A DNA stretch of 64,000 nucleotides from Lucinisca nassula. Taxonomy: Eukaryota > Mollusca > Bivalvia > Lucinida > Lucinidae. Numbering within the stretch: the first letter of the stretch is position 1; each line of letters opens with the position of its first letter. Of the stretch, positions 42,999 through 56,030 are shown one piece after another. The translations under genes and the position numbers were made by a program. The notes under the pieces were generated by a model. It was not told the origin of the DNA. It ran no database searches and worked only from the letters and a program-made list of their open reading frames with translations. Location of the stretch: the NCBI GenBank assembly GCA_963580285.1, contig OY757011.1, forward strand, positions 202,509,644 through 202,573,643. Direction: 5' to 3'.

Positions 42999-43013
42999 AA
43001 GATGAACTCAGAT

Positions 43014-43315
43014 TTTGTTTGTTTGTTTGATTTGAGGTTTAACGTCCCCATCAACACTGTAAAGGTCATTTTGGAGACGTTGCTTACAATTTTGTGGGAC
43101 TTTTACCTGACATTTAGATGAAATGACATCTCAAGCCCTGTCGCCAAATGAAACCAATAGGGTTTATTAGCATCCGCCTCGCACCGCGGTTCCTGGACAT
43201 GCATGCTTAGATCCTCTAAGCGGTTTACCAGTACTATTGTGCGGGCCGGACTCAGCTCTGCGTGGAAGCATCATGCAGCCCATATATTTATTCAAGCCCC
43301 TGTGGGCGGGAGCCG
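43014..43315 (-). mobile_element. SINE-A with target duplication
   Basis: Full length, flanked by agatgaactcagat at 43000-43013 and 43316-43329. Confidence 0.92.
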
Positions 43316-43361
43316 AGATGAACTCAGATGATAAAGTTCTTACATTAAAACCAATTTTGTT

Positions 43362-43628
43362 CCATGACGAAAACACGCCTATACATATACATTGTAAATT
43401 TTACCACCAAAAAATGAAAATTTTCAGATGAAAAAAAAAATGATATTTTTCATATTTCTGCTCAAGACATAGATTGTGGATACTCGTTAGAACCGCCTCG
43501 GCGAGGCGGTTCTAACGAGTACCCACAATCTATGTTTTAAGAAGAAATAAGAAAAATAATATATACCCCTGCAAACCCAAGTTTTACGATATGAAAGTGG
43601 GGTTATAGGGGGTCAAATTTTCGTGATG
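43362..43628. mobile_element. F1 hairpin element, well preserved centre
   Basis: tccatgacgaaaacacgcct at left. The perfect central stem gttagaaccgcctcggcgag has long arms to catatttctgctc / gaagaaataag. The right tip is shortened (aaattttcgtgatgat). Confidence 0.88.
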
Positions 43629-43629
43629 A

Positions 43630-44571
43630 TCTGCCGCAGTCATAATTGACACCTTAAGAGTTAACATTACACCGATATACAGTATATTGTATAAGATATT
43701 TCCTGAATAATTAAAAGGACGCCATAAAAAGTAACTTATAGGTAAACACATTTTGAAAAATGTTGTCTTCCCAAGTCATGATTGACACCTTAAGAGTTAA
43801 CACTACACCGATATACAGTATATTGTATAAGATATTCCCTGAATAAATGAAAGGGTGCCATAAAAGTTACATAATGTGTAAACACAGATAAGCCTATTTA
43901 TGTATTTATTTATTTTTTATAAAGGACATTTCACACATATTTGAATCGGCTGTAATGTTTGTCTTAAACAATTTTAACACAATTTCGAAAAATGTGTTTT
44001 GTCGAGCTATGGTTGACACTTTCAGAATTCAAGAAAGATATAAAAAGTGCCTTAAAAGTCGGTCACAGAAGGTGATTACAGATACGGCATATTTATTTAT
44101 TTTTTTATTTTTTTTTATTTATTTATTTATTAAAATGAGGCATGCAATTAATATGTGAATGGGCTGCAATAGTTTTATGATCACATCACAAAAACACCCC
44201 ATATTACCCACTTTTTTGTAGTAAAATATGGATCATTATTTTTCTTATTTCTGCTAAAACATGTATTGTTGTTTGTTGTAAGAACCGCCTCGCTGAGGAG
44301 GAACTAACGATTCCATCAATTTATGTTTCGAGAAGAAATACGAAAAGTAGCAATTTTTTTTATCTGAATATTTTCATTTTTTGGTGGTAAAATTTTCAAT
44401 ATTTTTTAATAGACGTGTTTTCGAAATTAATCAACTCAAAACCTGGAAAATGTCATCTGTACTAGTTATGATTACACTTTAAGAGTAAATAAAACTGTAC
44501 ATAAATCAAGACACCACAAAAATTGTCTATCAAATCAATAAAAAAAAGTGATCAATGATGAGACTGTTACT

Positions 44572-44635
<64 letters not shown>

Positions 44636-44720
44636 TCAAATTGTTATCTTCAATATTATGATTGGCACTTTAAGGGTTACACATGATTGACACTTTAAAG
44701 ATTAACACATAGTGGGGGAC
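43630..44720. repeat. Dispersed ttgacactttaagagtta repeats with an F1 inside
   Basis: Two ~129-bp units at 43640-43768 and 43769-43897 (cataattgacaccttaagag ... atacagtatattgtataaga). Weaker echoes are near 44008, 44468, 44657 and 44687. A decayed F1 element occupies about 44177-44431, and (TTTA)n occupies 44570-44634. Confidence 0.6.
44570..44634 (+). repeat. (TTTA)n microsatellite
   Basis: Sixteen tttatttat units. Confidence 0.97.
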
Positions 44721-44767
44721 GGCGCGCCAACTCATTGTTACATTAAAGCACGTTTGTTAACTTCGTC

Positions 44768-44995
44768 ATCACGATAACACCTATATAATTCTGACTCACG
44801 TGTACCCGACTTTTTTAAAGTACAACTGGGGTTTATAGGGGTATACATTATTTATTTGACTGTTACTCTAAAACCTCAAATCAGCTGCAGTGAATATAAA
44901 TAAGTTTTATACAGTAAAACTGGGGTTTACAGTAGTATACATTATTTTTTTTTATTTTTGATCAAAACAAAGATTGTGGATACTCGTTAGGGTTC
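44768..44995. mobile_element. F1 hairpin element, broken
   Basis: catcacgataacacctatat at left. Two partial inner segments (gtttataggggtatacatta twice) and a half core gattgtggatactcgttag, cut off by the element at 44996. Confidence 0.65.
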
Positions 44996-45065
44996 CGGGT
45001 CATTTCGGCCCATAACAAAATCGGCCCATGTCAAAATCGGCCCATAGCAATTTCGGCCCATAAAT
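44996..45065 (+). repeat. tcggcccat repeats, putative terminal repeat
   Basis: Four spaced copies of tcggcccat(a/g) interrupt the F1 core. In design it resembles the ttggcc-block terminal repeats of 23707-24105. An opposite end was not found. Confidence 0.5.
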
Positions 45066-46555
45066 GATTTAAAGGCTGATATAGGGGTCAATTATCAGCC
45101 AAAATTAAAAAAAAATGAAAGATATAGTTAATTTATGTTAAAATACAATTTATTTTTACCGCTTTTCACCGCTAGGCATCTGTATCTTATTTTCAATAAT
45201 AAACTCCCTCAGATGTGAGTCTTCTCGCAATGCAAACTTTGTAATGGAAGATAAGAAATAAAAATAATATAAAAGAGGGTGTGTTTATTTAGCAAACAAT
45301 GTATATTTATGAACTTGTAAATACTAGTTCTGGTGCCATTGCTTATTTGTATATATTGTTGGCATAGTCGGTATACAAAATGATTAATAATCACTTTAGG
45401 TTGTTGCCTTTATCGACACGTGCCTTAAAGCAACAAACACAACAAACACAACGATTATCTCAGTCATTATCGGGGCACGTGCCAATCATCAATAAGTCTA
45501 TGTCTCCTAATGTGTGTCTTTAATTCTTTCTTTGTTTCTTGCTTTTCGGTTTCGTTTTATGAATGTTATGGGACAGGGGCGCACCGACAGCTATGTGTGG
45601 GCCTAGCGCCGGGGCCCAACGAAAGACTCACATCAGCCTGTGTATCCGTGCAGTCTGATTTGTGTCTAACTATGAATCATGAAGTAACCAAAGCTACCTC
45701 ATGCCTCCAGCGATCATGACCGCTGAACAAGTCGAGCTGTGTATGCTGCCCCCACCCCCCCCCCACCCCCGGGGGGGGGGGGGCTCGTGGGGTAGTCAAA
45801 GTCATCAATAGAATGGCAAACAGTGTAGATCTGGAGAAACGACGGCTCATCCTAAGCATTCGCACCATGATCTACACTGTTTGCAAAGTAACTGTGCGGA
45901 CAGAGAGAGTTAAAACTCATTAACAGAAATTAACAGAATAGCAAACAGTGTTTTGTTCTGCACAAAACATAGATTGTTGGTGCTCGTTTGAACCCCTCGA
46001 TGAGGCGAATGTGCACTGTACTTGTTAACCGCTTACGTATAAGCTTGCTCAGGAAAAGTGTGGACAGGTAAACTGACCGGCTCAAAACTGACCTAAATAG
46101 TGTTGACTGGGCCGTTAAACTCCAATACAAACAAACAAACAAAATCAATCACTGGCTTCAGACTGCCAAATAACTTTTCATGGTGGTTTTAATCGCCATT
46201 TCACAGTTAATGATTTCGACAATTTTTGTCCTTTTGACATATTTGCCGCCAATTCATAATGAATGAAAACATAAATGTAACAAAACTGAGACAAAATAAA
46301 ATAGGAGCTTTTTTTGTGACGTACTTCCGGTTCTAAAAATAGAACGGGAAAAGCCCTGGCCGTCATCTGCCGTATTGCTTCAAAGGCAGTGGGACAGATA
46401 AAGTGTTTATTACAGCGTAAAACAATAGAATTCTTTAAAACTTTTGGGGATTTCTAATGTAAGATAATGGGAGAAACACGGATATGCTGCCAGATGTGAA
46501 ATTTCGCACTACGAAAATGATATATTGTACATACGATCCAACAACAGGGTCCCCC
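45066..46555. other. Mostly unassigned
   Basis: Contains a C/G homopolymer patch (45749-45783), a gcaaacagtgtagatc palindrome fragment (45808-45880), an F core fragment (45960-46010) and a SINE-A 3' piece (46025-46142). No convincing gene. Confidence 0.5.
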
Positions 46556-46557
46556 CC

Positions 46558-46558
<1 letters not shown>

Positions 46559-46612
<54 letters not shown>
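46559..46612 (+). repeat. (CT)n microsatellite
   Basis: About 27 ct units. Confidence 0.97.
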
Positions 46613-46614
<2 letters not shown>

Positions 46615-46997
46615 GCGCACCAACAATCAGCGAGCGCAGGCAAATGTAAATTAGTTTGTCGTTAAATGTAGCTACGTCAACCCACATGTAGCATGTCAAT
46701 AACGTCGTGTCTACATCAAACCAATTTCAAAGCGATGCATTGAATTTGACATTGCAACGTCGATGAAACGTCACAACGTTTCGTTGGCGATAATACGGCG
46801 CTGCTTAATAAAATGTCATTTGCCCAGTGCTCGGACCCATCAAGACTCGGTGGGATTGGAACATTAAATTCAAAACAAACGTAGAACACCCTTTCAGAGC
46901 ATAAGAATGTTAAACACTCCTTCGCAAGTGCAAGATTTTACAGTAAAATCTGATAGATTTGTAGATTGGTTCAACCTGCCCAACCCTTAGGTCTACA

Positions 46998-47225
46998 TTA
47001 ACCCATTTGGTACCGGAAACCCCAAAAGGGTTAAGTGACAAACAGTGCAGGCCCAGATCAGACGCCACAGAATGCGGCGTCTGATCAGGGCCTACACTGT
47101 TTGCAAAAAGTTCGGCCATTTCCCTAATAAATTTTGAAGAAAACACAACCTGACACCCCTAAATTTTTAAAATGACTCCTGATATATATAAGGAGGAAGA
47201 TTCCATCTGGTACAAAAAGGGTTAT
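46998..47225. mobile_element. piggyBac-like MITE, second copy
   Basis: ttaa|cccatttggtacc at left, ggtacaaaaagggttat at right (the last A of TTAA is changed). Inside, gacaaacagtgcaggccc and gggcctacactgtttgc pair around a gcggcgtctgat centre. Orientation is opposite to 30306-30521. Confidence 0.75.
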
Positions 47226-47261
47226 GGGCTTCTTGGATACAGGGATCAGTCAAACTATCTC

Positions 47262-47600
47262 AACGGTCACGTGCCATTGAAGTGACTTGGAGTGGTTGTC
47301 GACGGCATGACGTCGAGCCAACGTTGACTCGACGCCGTCTGTAAGTCCACTCATTGGTTGTTGTTGTTGTTTTTTTTTCGACTGTCAGTATGTTTATTTG
47401 TCTGTCTAACAGTCCGTCCGTTCGTCTGTTAGACAGTCATTCAGTCAGTCGGTCTTTGTGTCGTCTGTCTGTCTACTGTCAGTTTGTCAGTCAAACCCCC
47501 CTCTCTCTCTCTTACCAACGGTCATGTGACAATGAAATTAGCTGGAGTGGGTGTCGACGGCATGACGTCGAACCAACATTGGCTCAACGCCCCTCCGTCA
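47262..47600. repeat. Direct repeat of ~80 bp around a gtctgtctg spacer
   Basis: caacggtcacgtg ... gtcgacggcatgacgtcgag (47262-47345) recurs at 47517-47600 with a few changes. Confidence 0.75.
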
Positions 47601-47670
47601 TTAGTTTATTTCGACTGTCAGTATGGACATTTAAATTGCACATGTAGACAGATCTTTGGACAGATTTCTC

Positions 47671-48815
<1,145 letters not shown>

Positions 48816-48817
48816 GA

Positions 48818-50315
48818 AGGAAAAAGTTCAACATGTCACACAGTTCAATAGTCTGGTGGTCAGATATGGCATATGGCAGCTCAGTGGTCTGATAGGTCAC
48901 TTGAATTGTCTGGTTGTCTGATATGGTAGGTAAACGGACATATATGGTAAATATTAATAGAATGGTCTGGTGGTCTGATATGACTTATGGCAGTTCAATA
49001 GTCTGGTGGTCTGATATGGCATATGGCAGCTCAGTGGTCTGAAAGGTCACTTGAATTGTCTGGTTGTCTGATATGGTAGGTAAATGGATATATATGGTAT
49101 ATACTAATAGAATGGTCTGGTGGTCTGATATGGCATATGGCAGTTTAGTGGTCTGATAGGTCATTAGAATGGTCTGGTGGTCTGATATGGTAGGTTAATG
49201 GACATATATGGTATATACCAATTGAATGGCCTGATGGTCTGGTATGGCATATGGTAGTCAATGGTCTAATAGGTCATTTGAAAGGTCTGGTGGTCTGATA
49301 TGGCATATGGTAGTTAAATGGTCTGATTGGTCGAATACTTTAATATGGCATACTAATCTGAGATATAATACGATTGATCTTTGGTCTGATATGACACACT
49401 GTTTTGATATGTCATATTGTAGCTCAGTGGTCTGATATGGCACATTGGTCTGATTTGTTATATTGGTCTGATATGATATATATGGCATCTCAATGGTCTA
49501 ATATTGTAAACCGTTTCAACCTGTCAACCTGATCCAATATTGTTTATGACAGTTCTATGAATTATGCCAATCGATTGGTCTGGTGGTCTGATATGACAGT
49601 TCTATGAATTATGCCAATTGATTGGTCTGGTGGTCTGATATGGCATAAGGTAGCTCAATGGTCTGATAGGTACATTATTCCAATATGGCATACTTATCTG
49701 GGATATAATACGACAGATTTTAGTTCTGTGTTCTGATATGACATTATTTGGATATGTCACATAGTAGCTTAGTGGTCTGATTTTGGTCTTATATGGAATA
49801 TTGGTCTGATATGGTACATTGAACTGTTAGGGTACATTAGCGTGATATAGCACATTGGTCAATGTTTATTGCTTCACAATGGTCTACTCAGGTATTATGC
49901 TCTGCTTTGGCATGATATGGTATATTGGTCTGATATGGCATATTGGTCTGAATGGTATATTGGTCTGATATGACATATTGGTTTGGAATGGCACTTTGAG
50001 GCTTTTTGGTCTGATATGGCAATGGTATATTGGTCTGATATGGCATATTGGTTTGGAATGGCACTTTGAGGCTTTTTGGTCTGATATGGCACATGGTCTG
50101 ATATGGCATATTGGTCTGAATGGTATATTGGTTTGATATGGCATATAGGTTTGGAATGGCACTTTGAGGCTTTTTGGTCTGATATGACACATGGTATATT
50201 GGTCTGATATGGCATATTGGTTTGGAATGGCACTTAGAGGCTTTTTGGTCTGATATGGCACATGGTAACTTTGAGGCTTTTTGGTCTGATATGGCATATG
50301 GTAACTGAGCACAAT
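48818..50315. repeat. ggtctgatatgg satellite-like array, long copy
   Basis: About 1.5 kb of irregular units built on tggtctgatatggcatat. A higher-order ~120-bp unit (48848-49100 and on) gives way at 49905-50300 to a ~65-85 bp unit with ggcactttgaggctttttgg. It begins cgaatgaaggaaaaagttc, the inverse of the end of 42096-42362. Open frames on the minus strand are simple readings of the repeat. Confidence 0.85.
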
Positions 50316-52185
50316 ATTAGTGGCAGTTTTTTGTATATACAGTATCTAAATAACAAAAAAGGCAGAGATCATGGTACAATCATATAATTAGTGTTATTTT
50401 CATTCTTTTTTTACCAAATATTCATTCATAACTTTGCATCTTGTTTTGTTAATGTATAGGTTCACACATGTATGTTCCCTTCATGGTACAAGGTTTCTGT
50501 TTTTAATTAGCCGTCTGCTGAAGGAATATCCTACAGAACCCCTGTTACACTATGTAAGAGCAGTTCTCCTAGTTATTCCCTACTAAGATGGGTATTTAAA
50601 TAGCATTAGTATAATGCTTTGTAGTTAGGTACTTGTAACATGACAGAACCATTGTTGAACATATATGCACCATGTGAGAAGGCCACTAAAGTATACCATT
50701 CATCACCATTATAATTACACTTAATATCAGTATTAAGATGCCAAACACAAAACAGTTCTGGTAACCACAATGAAAAAAAAAAACATTATATGCACATACA
50801 TGCAACAAATGCATATATCTGCACATAATATCCATAATACACATATATTAGTACAACAGGTATGAATGACATTCCTCTGTCTCCTCTCACAATGGTACAG
50901 GTATTTTTTTTTTTTTTTTTTTTATTAATTAACCCTCCTCTTGCTGAATATTCAGACAAGCCGTATCCATTTCTGACTCCAAACCAATCTAATTTCTTGT
51001 AGTTTATTGCTACAAATTCATAAACTGAATGCCAAACAGTGTAGATCCTGATCAGACGGCCTCCTCAGAAGCCATCTGATCCGGATCCACACTGATACGG
51101 GTTGTCGCAAACAACAAGATAAGGGTCAATATGTATACGGTATACAAATGGGACCTGTTCGAAGATTATTTTTGATACAAACATTCTACCCATATACTGG
51201 ATTTCTGATAGACTAGGCCAGCATGCCAGCATATTACCAGCACATTGGTATAGTCATAACAATTTCAGTAATTTCTAGTATTAAATCGTCATCTGCAACC
51301 ATACGTCTGCAACAAGTCATATATCTGCTCCATGATGCTTTGCTTCTGCGATACTAACACTTGCAAAATGGCATGCTACACATAATGCATTATGGCAAGT
51401 CATTCGGCATGTGCCATAAATGTTGTTTTAATAAAAGAATTATGTAGCTTCTTCCAACATCATGGCAGCAGCACTGATTCAAGATTACCATATACTATAC
51501 ATGCATTTAAGGTTATACAAAATATACAATAGCACCGGTGCATCAACCATGGCTGATAAGTAAAGCTAAATAATGCCTCCTGGTATATACTATATTATTT
51601 AGAAAAAAACAAAACCATGCGGTAACCTAAACCGTCACAGTTCTGTTACTATATTTTTATATGTTTATATGTCAACGCATCGTATATTGTTTACTTTGTT
51701 GACATGTTAGTTATCATTAGATGAACACATTGCGACCACGGACTTGGGACCGTGTCGGTGAAACCCTTGGTAATCATTCTAAATCTGACACCAACTGTCA
51801 CACCAATGACCCTTAACCGGTTTATTGGCGCCAACCCTCGGGTCGCCACAATGCAGTCATCTTAATAACCCTGCTATTTTCACAAATACATATTAATGTG
51901 TATGTTTGTCAGAAATGACTACACAGGAAGTAATACTTAGTAATAATAAAAGTGTGATTTGTTTGTGACACTTACTGTATATCATTGTAATTTACTCTTT
52001 TTTTGCTTTTATTAACATTTCATTACCATAATAGGACCCAGCCCGGAGCTGAGCGGAGGGCTGGGGTATGATAGAATTACTAAGGTATAAAATGAGCATA
52101 GGACATGGTGCAGCCATTATATTTAAGGCAATAAATTCAGTTGTAGCTAGAATGCTGCCCTATACAAAACCATTATGGTTATAAT
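50316..52185. other. Unassigned AT-rich spacer
   Basis: A poly-T tract at 50907-50930 and a relic of the caaacagtgtagatcctgat palindrome at 51030-51105. No gene recognised in 1.9 kb. Confidence 0.5.
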
Positions 52186-52593
52186 TCAGACATTTTCCAT
52201 ATAGAAATGTTCATATAGTTCTCTATACACCAGTATCTTTAGGCTGTTATACATCTTTTGTTTAAACCTGTCCATTAATCTACATGGGTCACACTCAATG
52301 ATTAGGAAAGAATCAGTCTTCAGTGAGCAGATGACAATCATTATGTAGGTTTTATATTTTCCAAGCTCAATTTGTAAGTGTCTTTTTCCTATGTACGCGT
52401 GATATCGCGTGTCATTAGTGATTTGCCTATGCAATTCTATGACTTGTAGTTCATCCATTACAGATATCTCCTCTGGTCCTTCTTTTATATTGTCAAAGTA
52501 GATTAATCCATATGGGTGTTGCTCCTTCATATAAATATGTGATGTTGCAAAATTAGCAATGTGTCTTGTTGTTTCTCTAACCCAAGGATTCAT
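52186..52593 (-). CDS. Unidentified 135-codon ORF downstream of the RT remnant
   Basis: Open from Met (MNPWVRETTRHIANFATSHI) to a stop at 52186. Composition is protein-like (charged and aromatic, with a segment YMKEQHPYGLIYFDNIKEG). It lacks a signal peptide and membrane segment. It lies about 10 bp beyond the last RT-like sequence on the same strand, so it may be a second ORF of that retroelement. I do not recognise the family. Confidence 0.45.
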   Translation of the reverse strand: MNPWVRETTRHIANFATSHIYMKEQHPYGLIYFDNIKEGPEEISVMDELQVIELHRQITNDTRYHAYIGKRHLQIELGKYKTYIMIVICSLKTDSFLIIECDPCRLMDRFKQKMYNSLKILVYRELYEHFYMENV

Positions 52594-52599
52594 ATTTCT

Positions 52600-53607
52600 T
52601 GTTTACTGTAATGAGATTAAAATTACCCATTCATATCTGTTTCCATGTATTTTTGTATTTTCTTATGCAGTTTCTTTTTTTGTTAATAGAATTGTCTTAA
52701 GCTTTTTCATTGTTATATTGCAAAGCTGTATTTTTTGTATTTGTTTGTCTTTGGTTTTGAAAATATGTTTGAGTAAATTTTTGGAATTGTTAGTTTTGTT
52801 TACTATATGTCTGCATCTGATTTTGCAGTTGTTTTTTTAATATTTTCATATTTGATTTGTTGTTGTCTGATTGAGTGTCCTTGTTATATGGTAGAAGGTG
52901 TTTTTGTATGTATTCTTTTGGGTATCCACATTTCATAAGTCTGTGCTTGAATAGGTTGCATAGATGCAAATATTCATTTTCTGTACTACTGAGGTATCTA
53001 TATCTGTGACATTCTGTGGTAATGATACCCTTAAACCCCCCTTCTGGGTGGTTTGATTGAAAGTGGGTGTAGGTATATGTATTAAATTTCTTTTGGTATA
53101 TGTGGTAGTAGCATTTTTGTCTACATATGTAGTATGCCCTATTCCATATGTAAGGTCTAGGAAGTCTGTTAGAAATTATCTAACGTTGAATTCAATTTCA
53201 AGTTCTTTGAGATAGTAGGATGCTATGCATTTGATGAGTTCTTCTACAGTCTCAAATGTTACGTGTGCAATAATGCTGCCATCATCTATAAATCTGTTAA
53301 AACACAAAATGTGTCTGCTTACACAGCCGTGCTTGGCCATAAAATATTCAGCTTTGAAGAGTACTAAGTTAGCACCATCTGCTGAATCATATGATCCCAT
53401 AGCAAAACCTTCTTTTTGTACATAGAGTTTAGTATTACCTACTGTAAAGTATGCATTCTCTTTTATGTAGTTAAATAAATCTTTCATTAAGTTGATAAGA
53501 ATCTTATCAAGTTTCAAAAAGTCCCCAATAAAATGTATTGTGTCAAATAGGGTGCGTTTACTGATTGATGTATATAATGACGAGAAATCAAATGTGATAA
53601 AGTAGAT
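52600..53607 (-). pseudogene. Penelope-like reverse transcriptase remnant, second lineage
   Basis: 53607-53179 reads FITFDFSSLYTSISKRT, a GFAMGSYDSADGAN block (aligned with G-AMG of RTs), and FNRFIDDGSIIA carrying the catalytic DD. After a stop and frameshift near 53160 the reading resumes as KKFNTYTYTHFQSNHPEGG, FKGIITTECHRYRYLSS and KHRLMKCGYPKEYI (53105-52900), the typical RT C-terminal region. The 5' part is cut off at 53607 by the 2.15-kb unit. It is more diverged from the RT at 35480-36600 than a same-family copy would be. Confidence 0.78.
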
Positions 53608-55753
53608 ATTGCCTTTACTATGGCCATTTGCCCTGCAAATGTACATCGCTGACATACGTTACAGTTGTTCCCGCCAAAATAGAAATTATTTACATTTCAA
53701 GTGAAAATACTAATGTAAAGCTATAGAAAACAATGCAGTTCATACTTCCATGAACGCATCAAGTCATATGATTTTCCATGACGTCAAGTGACGCCAGTCT
53801 AAACCATGTTTCTCTATGATCTCATTGGGCATTCCGCTCTTATTAGAAAAGTGCGTGTAAATGTTTTTCAGCTTTAACAGTTTGCCTTATAAGTGAGGAA
53901 AAAAGAATGTAAATATAAGAAATATTTTTTCGATGTTCATGAAGGTATGAACGACAGCGGGTCGCTAGCAAAGTTTATATGAACCCCTTCGGAGTTCATT
54001 TACTTTACAGGCGACCCTGTTCGTTCATACTTTCATGAACAGCAGAAAAATAAAAGTCATTTCTTAAATGCGCGTGGCGTCATACTATTTCATGACACTG
54101 AGTATAAAGACGGCATATGATGGTTGTGAACATTGTATGCGTAAAAGGAGCAGGACATGCATAAGCGTAGGAACATGGACCCGCTGTGCCACAGGATCAG
54201 TTTTTAAATAACAGACAAAAGTGATATGCTTCAGCCTCCCTCCCCAAACACCCCCATCCCCCGACACACAAACCTGTCGGCCCCACCCATCCATCGGGGC
54301 ATGAAGAAATAAATTGGCTGCATGACGCTTCCTCGCAGAGCTGAATCCGACCGCACACAAATACTGGTTACCCACTAAGAGGATCTAAGCCTGCCCATAG
54401 GGGCTTGAATCTTTTTTTTTTTTTTTTTCTTTCTTTTTTTTTCATGATTCAGGAAAAGCGGCGCGGGTCGGACCGTCCATGCTTATAAACCCTATTCGTT
54501 ACATTGGGCGACAGGCTTGAAAAGTCATTTCATCTCAATGTCGGGTAAAAGTCCCTCAAAATAGGAGCAACGTCTCCAAAATGACCTGTATATAGTTGAA
54601 AGGGACGTTCAACATCCAATCAATCAATCAAACATACACACACCTACCCTGACAAAAACAACCAAGTCGTTTAAGACCCCCTTTCGCTTGTAAGAACCTT
54701 CTTACACCAAACAATAAATTTTTACCCTGTTACCAGTATGTAAAGGGAAGTTTTTATACAGCTCTATCGGTTGAAAACTGTGACACACCAAGGGAGAAAT
54801 CCCAATTGTTTTATACCTCATCGCCGAGTCGACTTGCGCTCCAAGGAGGAAAAAAAAGTGGCTCGAACTGGACCCGAACCCAGGGCCTCTTGAATATGAT
54901 GCAAGCACTTTACCGTCTGAGCTACCGATCATGACTGGTAATTTCGGGCAAATAAAAGCTCTCGTGTTTGCCGTTGTTGATATATACATTCATGTGTCAA
55001 GGTCAAATCTTAAAAGTTAAGGTTCCTACATGGGTTACCTTAAATATTTAAGGATATTCACTGGTTAAGTATCGACTTAAACGAAAGAAATTCTTTGTAG
55101 TCCACTTTATACGACAGTTAAGTAAATACTTAGTTTAAGTAGGTACTTAAAATTTAAGTACGCATTGTAATCCTGGGCCCAGATCTATTAGCACAATTTA
55201 ATCAGATGCATAAGATATTATGTTGTCCGCACAAGATAAAAGGTTGTGCGAACAAGATAATATCTTGTGCGCACAAGATGTTAAGTTGTCCGCACAAGAT
55301 ATATAATGTTGGCTGCACAAGATAATATCTTGTGCGCACAAATTAATATCTTGTTCGCACAACATATTAAAAACATATTGCATGTCCCTTCCCGGAGTCC
55401 ATAGATGACAGATACAGGGCCCGCATTTTGTAAAACTTCCTCATGTAGTAATTTAACTTGCCCCTGCATGGAGTGTGATCAATACATGTATACATGTAAC
55501 ATTCTCCTTTGGGTATTTTTGATTGCTTTCCCGCTTTGAGTTCATAGCAGGTAAACAGTTAAAATACACGTATTTTATTTTATTTATTTATTATTTTGTC
55601 TTTATTTTCGCGTTGATGATAACCGTCCATTATTTTCTTAAATAAAGGGAATCCTTGTTGTTGTTCCATTTTTACAGAAAACCAACATAAAACGGGTTTA
55701 TACCTGTATATGCTTAAATGCGATATTTTTATCTACTGGGAATTGTGGCGCGC
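53608..55753. mobile_element. 2.15-kb repeated unit, copy 2
   Basis: Collinear with 39557-41704 and differs by scattered single bases, a longer poly-T (about 54412-54441) and short indels. It starts exactly where RT similarity ends and stops within the first bases of the 7SL similarity. Internal parts: M at 53699-54065, SINE-A at about 54270-54630, tRNA-like head at 54854-54924, acaagat array at 55205-55365. Confidence 0.84.
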
Positions 55754-56030
55754 TCCTGAAATCCAGCTACTTAGAGGGCGGGATTGGAGGACGCCTTGCG
55801 AGTGGGGGTCCTGCTCTCCGGTGGTCTTCGGGCGGGTGGGCGTCCGCACTAAGCTCGGCATCAATATGGTCCTCTCGGGGGAGCCCAGGAGGTCCAGGTT
55901 GTCTAAAGAGGAACGTACTGGCCCAGGGTGGAAACACAGCAGGCAAAAGTTCCCGTGTCGAGCAGTAGTGGGATAGCGCCCGTGAATAGGCTTCGGTTGG
56001 CGGCCCACCCAGTACAGGTGGACTCAATCC
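55736..56030 (+). ncRNA. 7SL / SRP RNA
   Basis: This is signal recognition particle RNA, the scaffold that binds SRP9/14 (Alu domain) and SRP19/54 (S domain) for co-translational targeting to the ER. The 5' Alu-domain block gtggcgcgctcc...ccagctactt is recognisable, as is helix 6 (gcactaagctcggcatcaa, then tatgg) and the SRP54-binding helix 8 (ggaaacacagcagg). The closing stem ggattg pairs with caatcc at the 3' end. Length of about 290 nt matches animal 7SL (~300). An oligo-T follows directly and a TATA-like gatatttttat lies about 15-25 bases upstream of the estimated start. Oddity: the usually invariant U of the UGUNR turn in the Alu domain reads A (cctgaaatcc), so this may be a variant or decaying copy. 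The exact 5' end is uncertain by about 10 nt. Confidence 0.87.

Noticed and set aside
49884..50312. Three overlapping minus-strand frames of 100-142 codons (PYQT, HIRP repeats)
   Set aside because: They are simple readings of the ggtctgatatgg array in all frames. Open length comes from repeat composition, not selection.
55710..56027. Open frames of 86-91 codons on both strands over the GC-rich block
   Set aside because: The block is the 7SL RNA gene. Open frames arise from its GC content.
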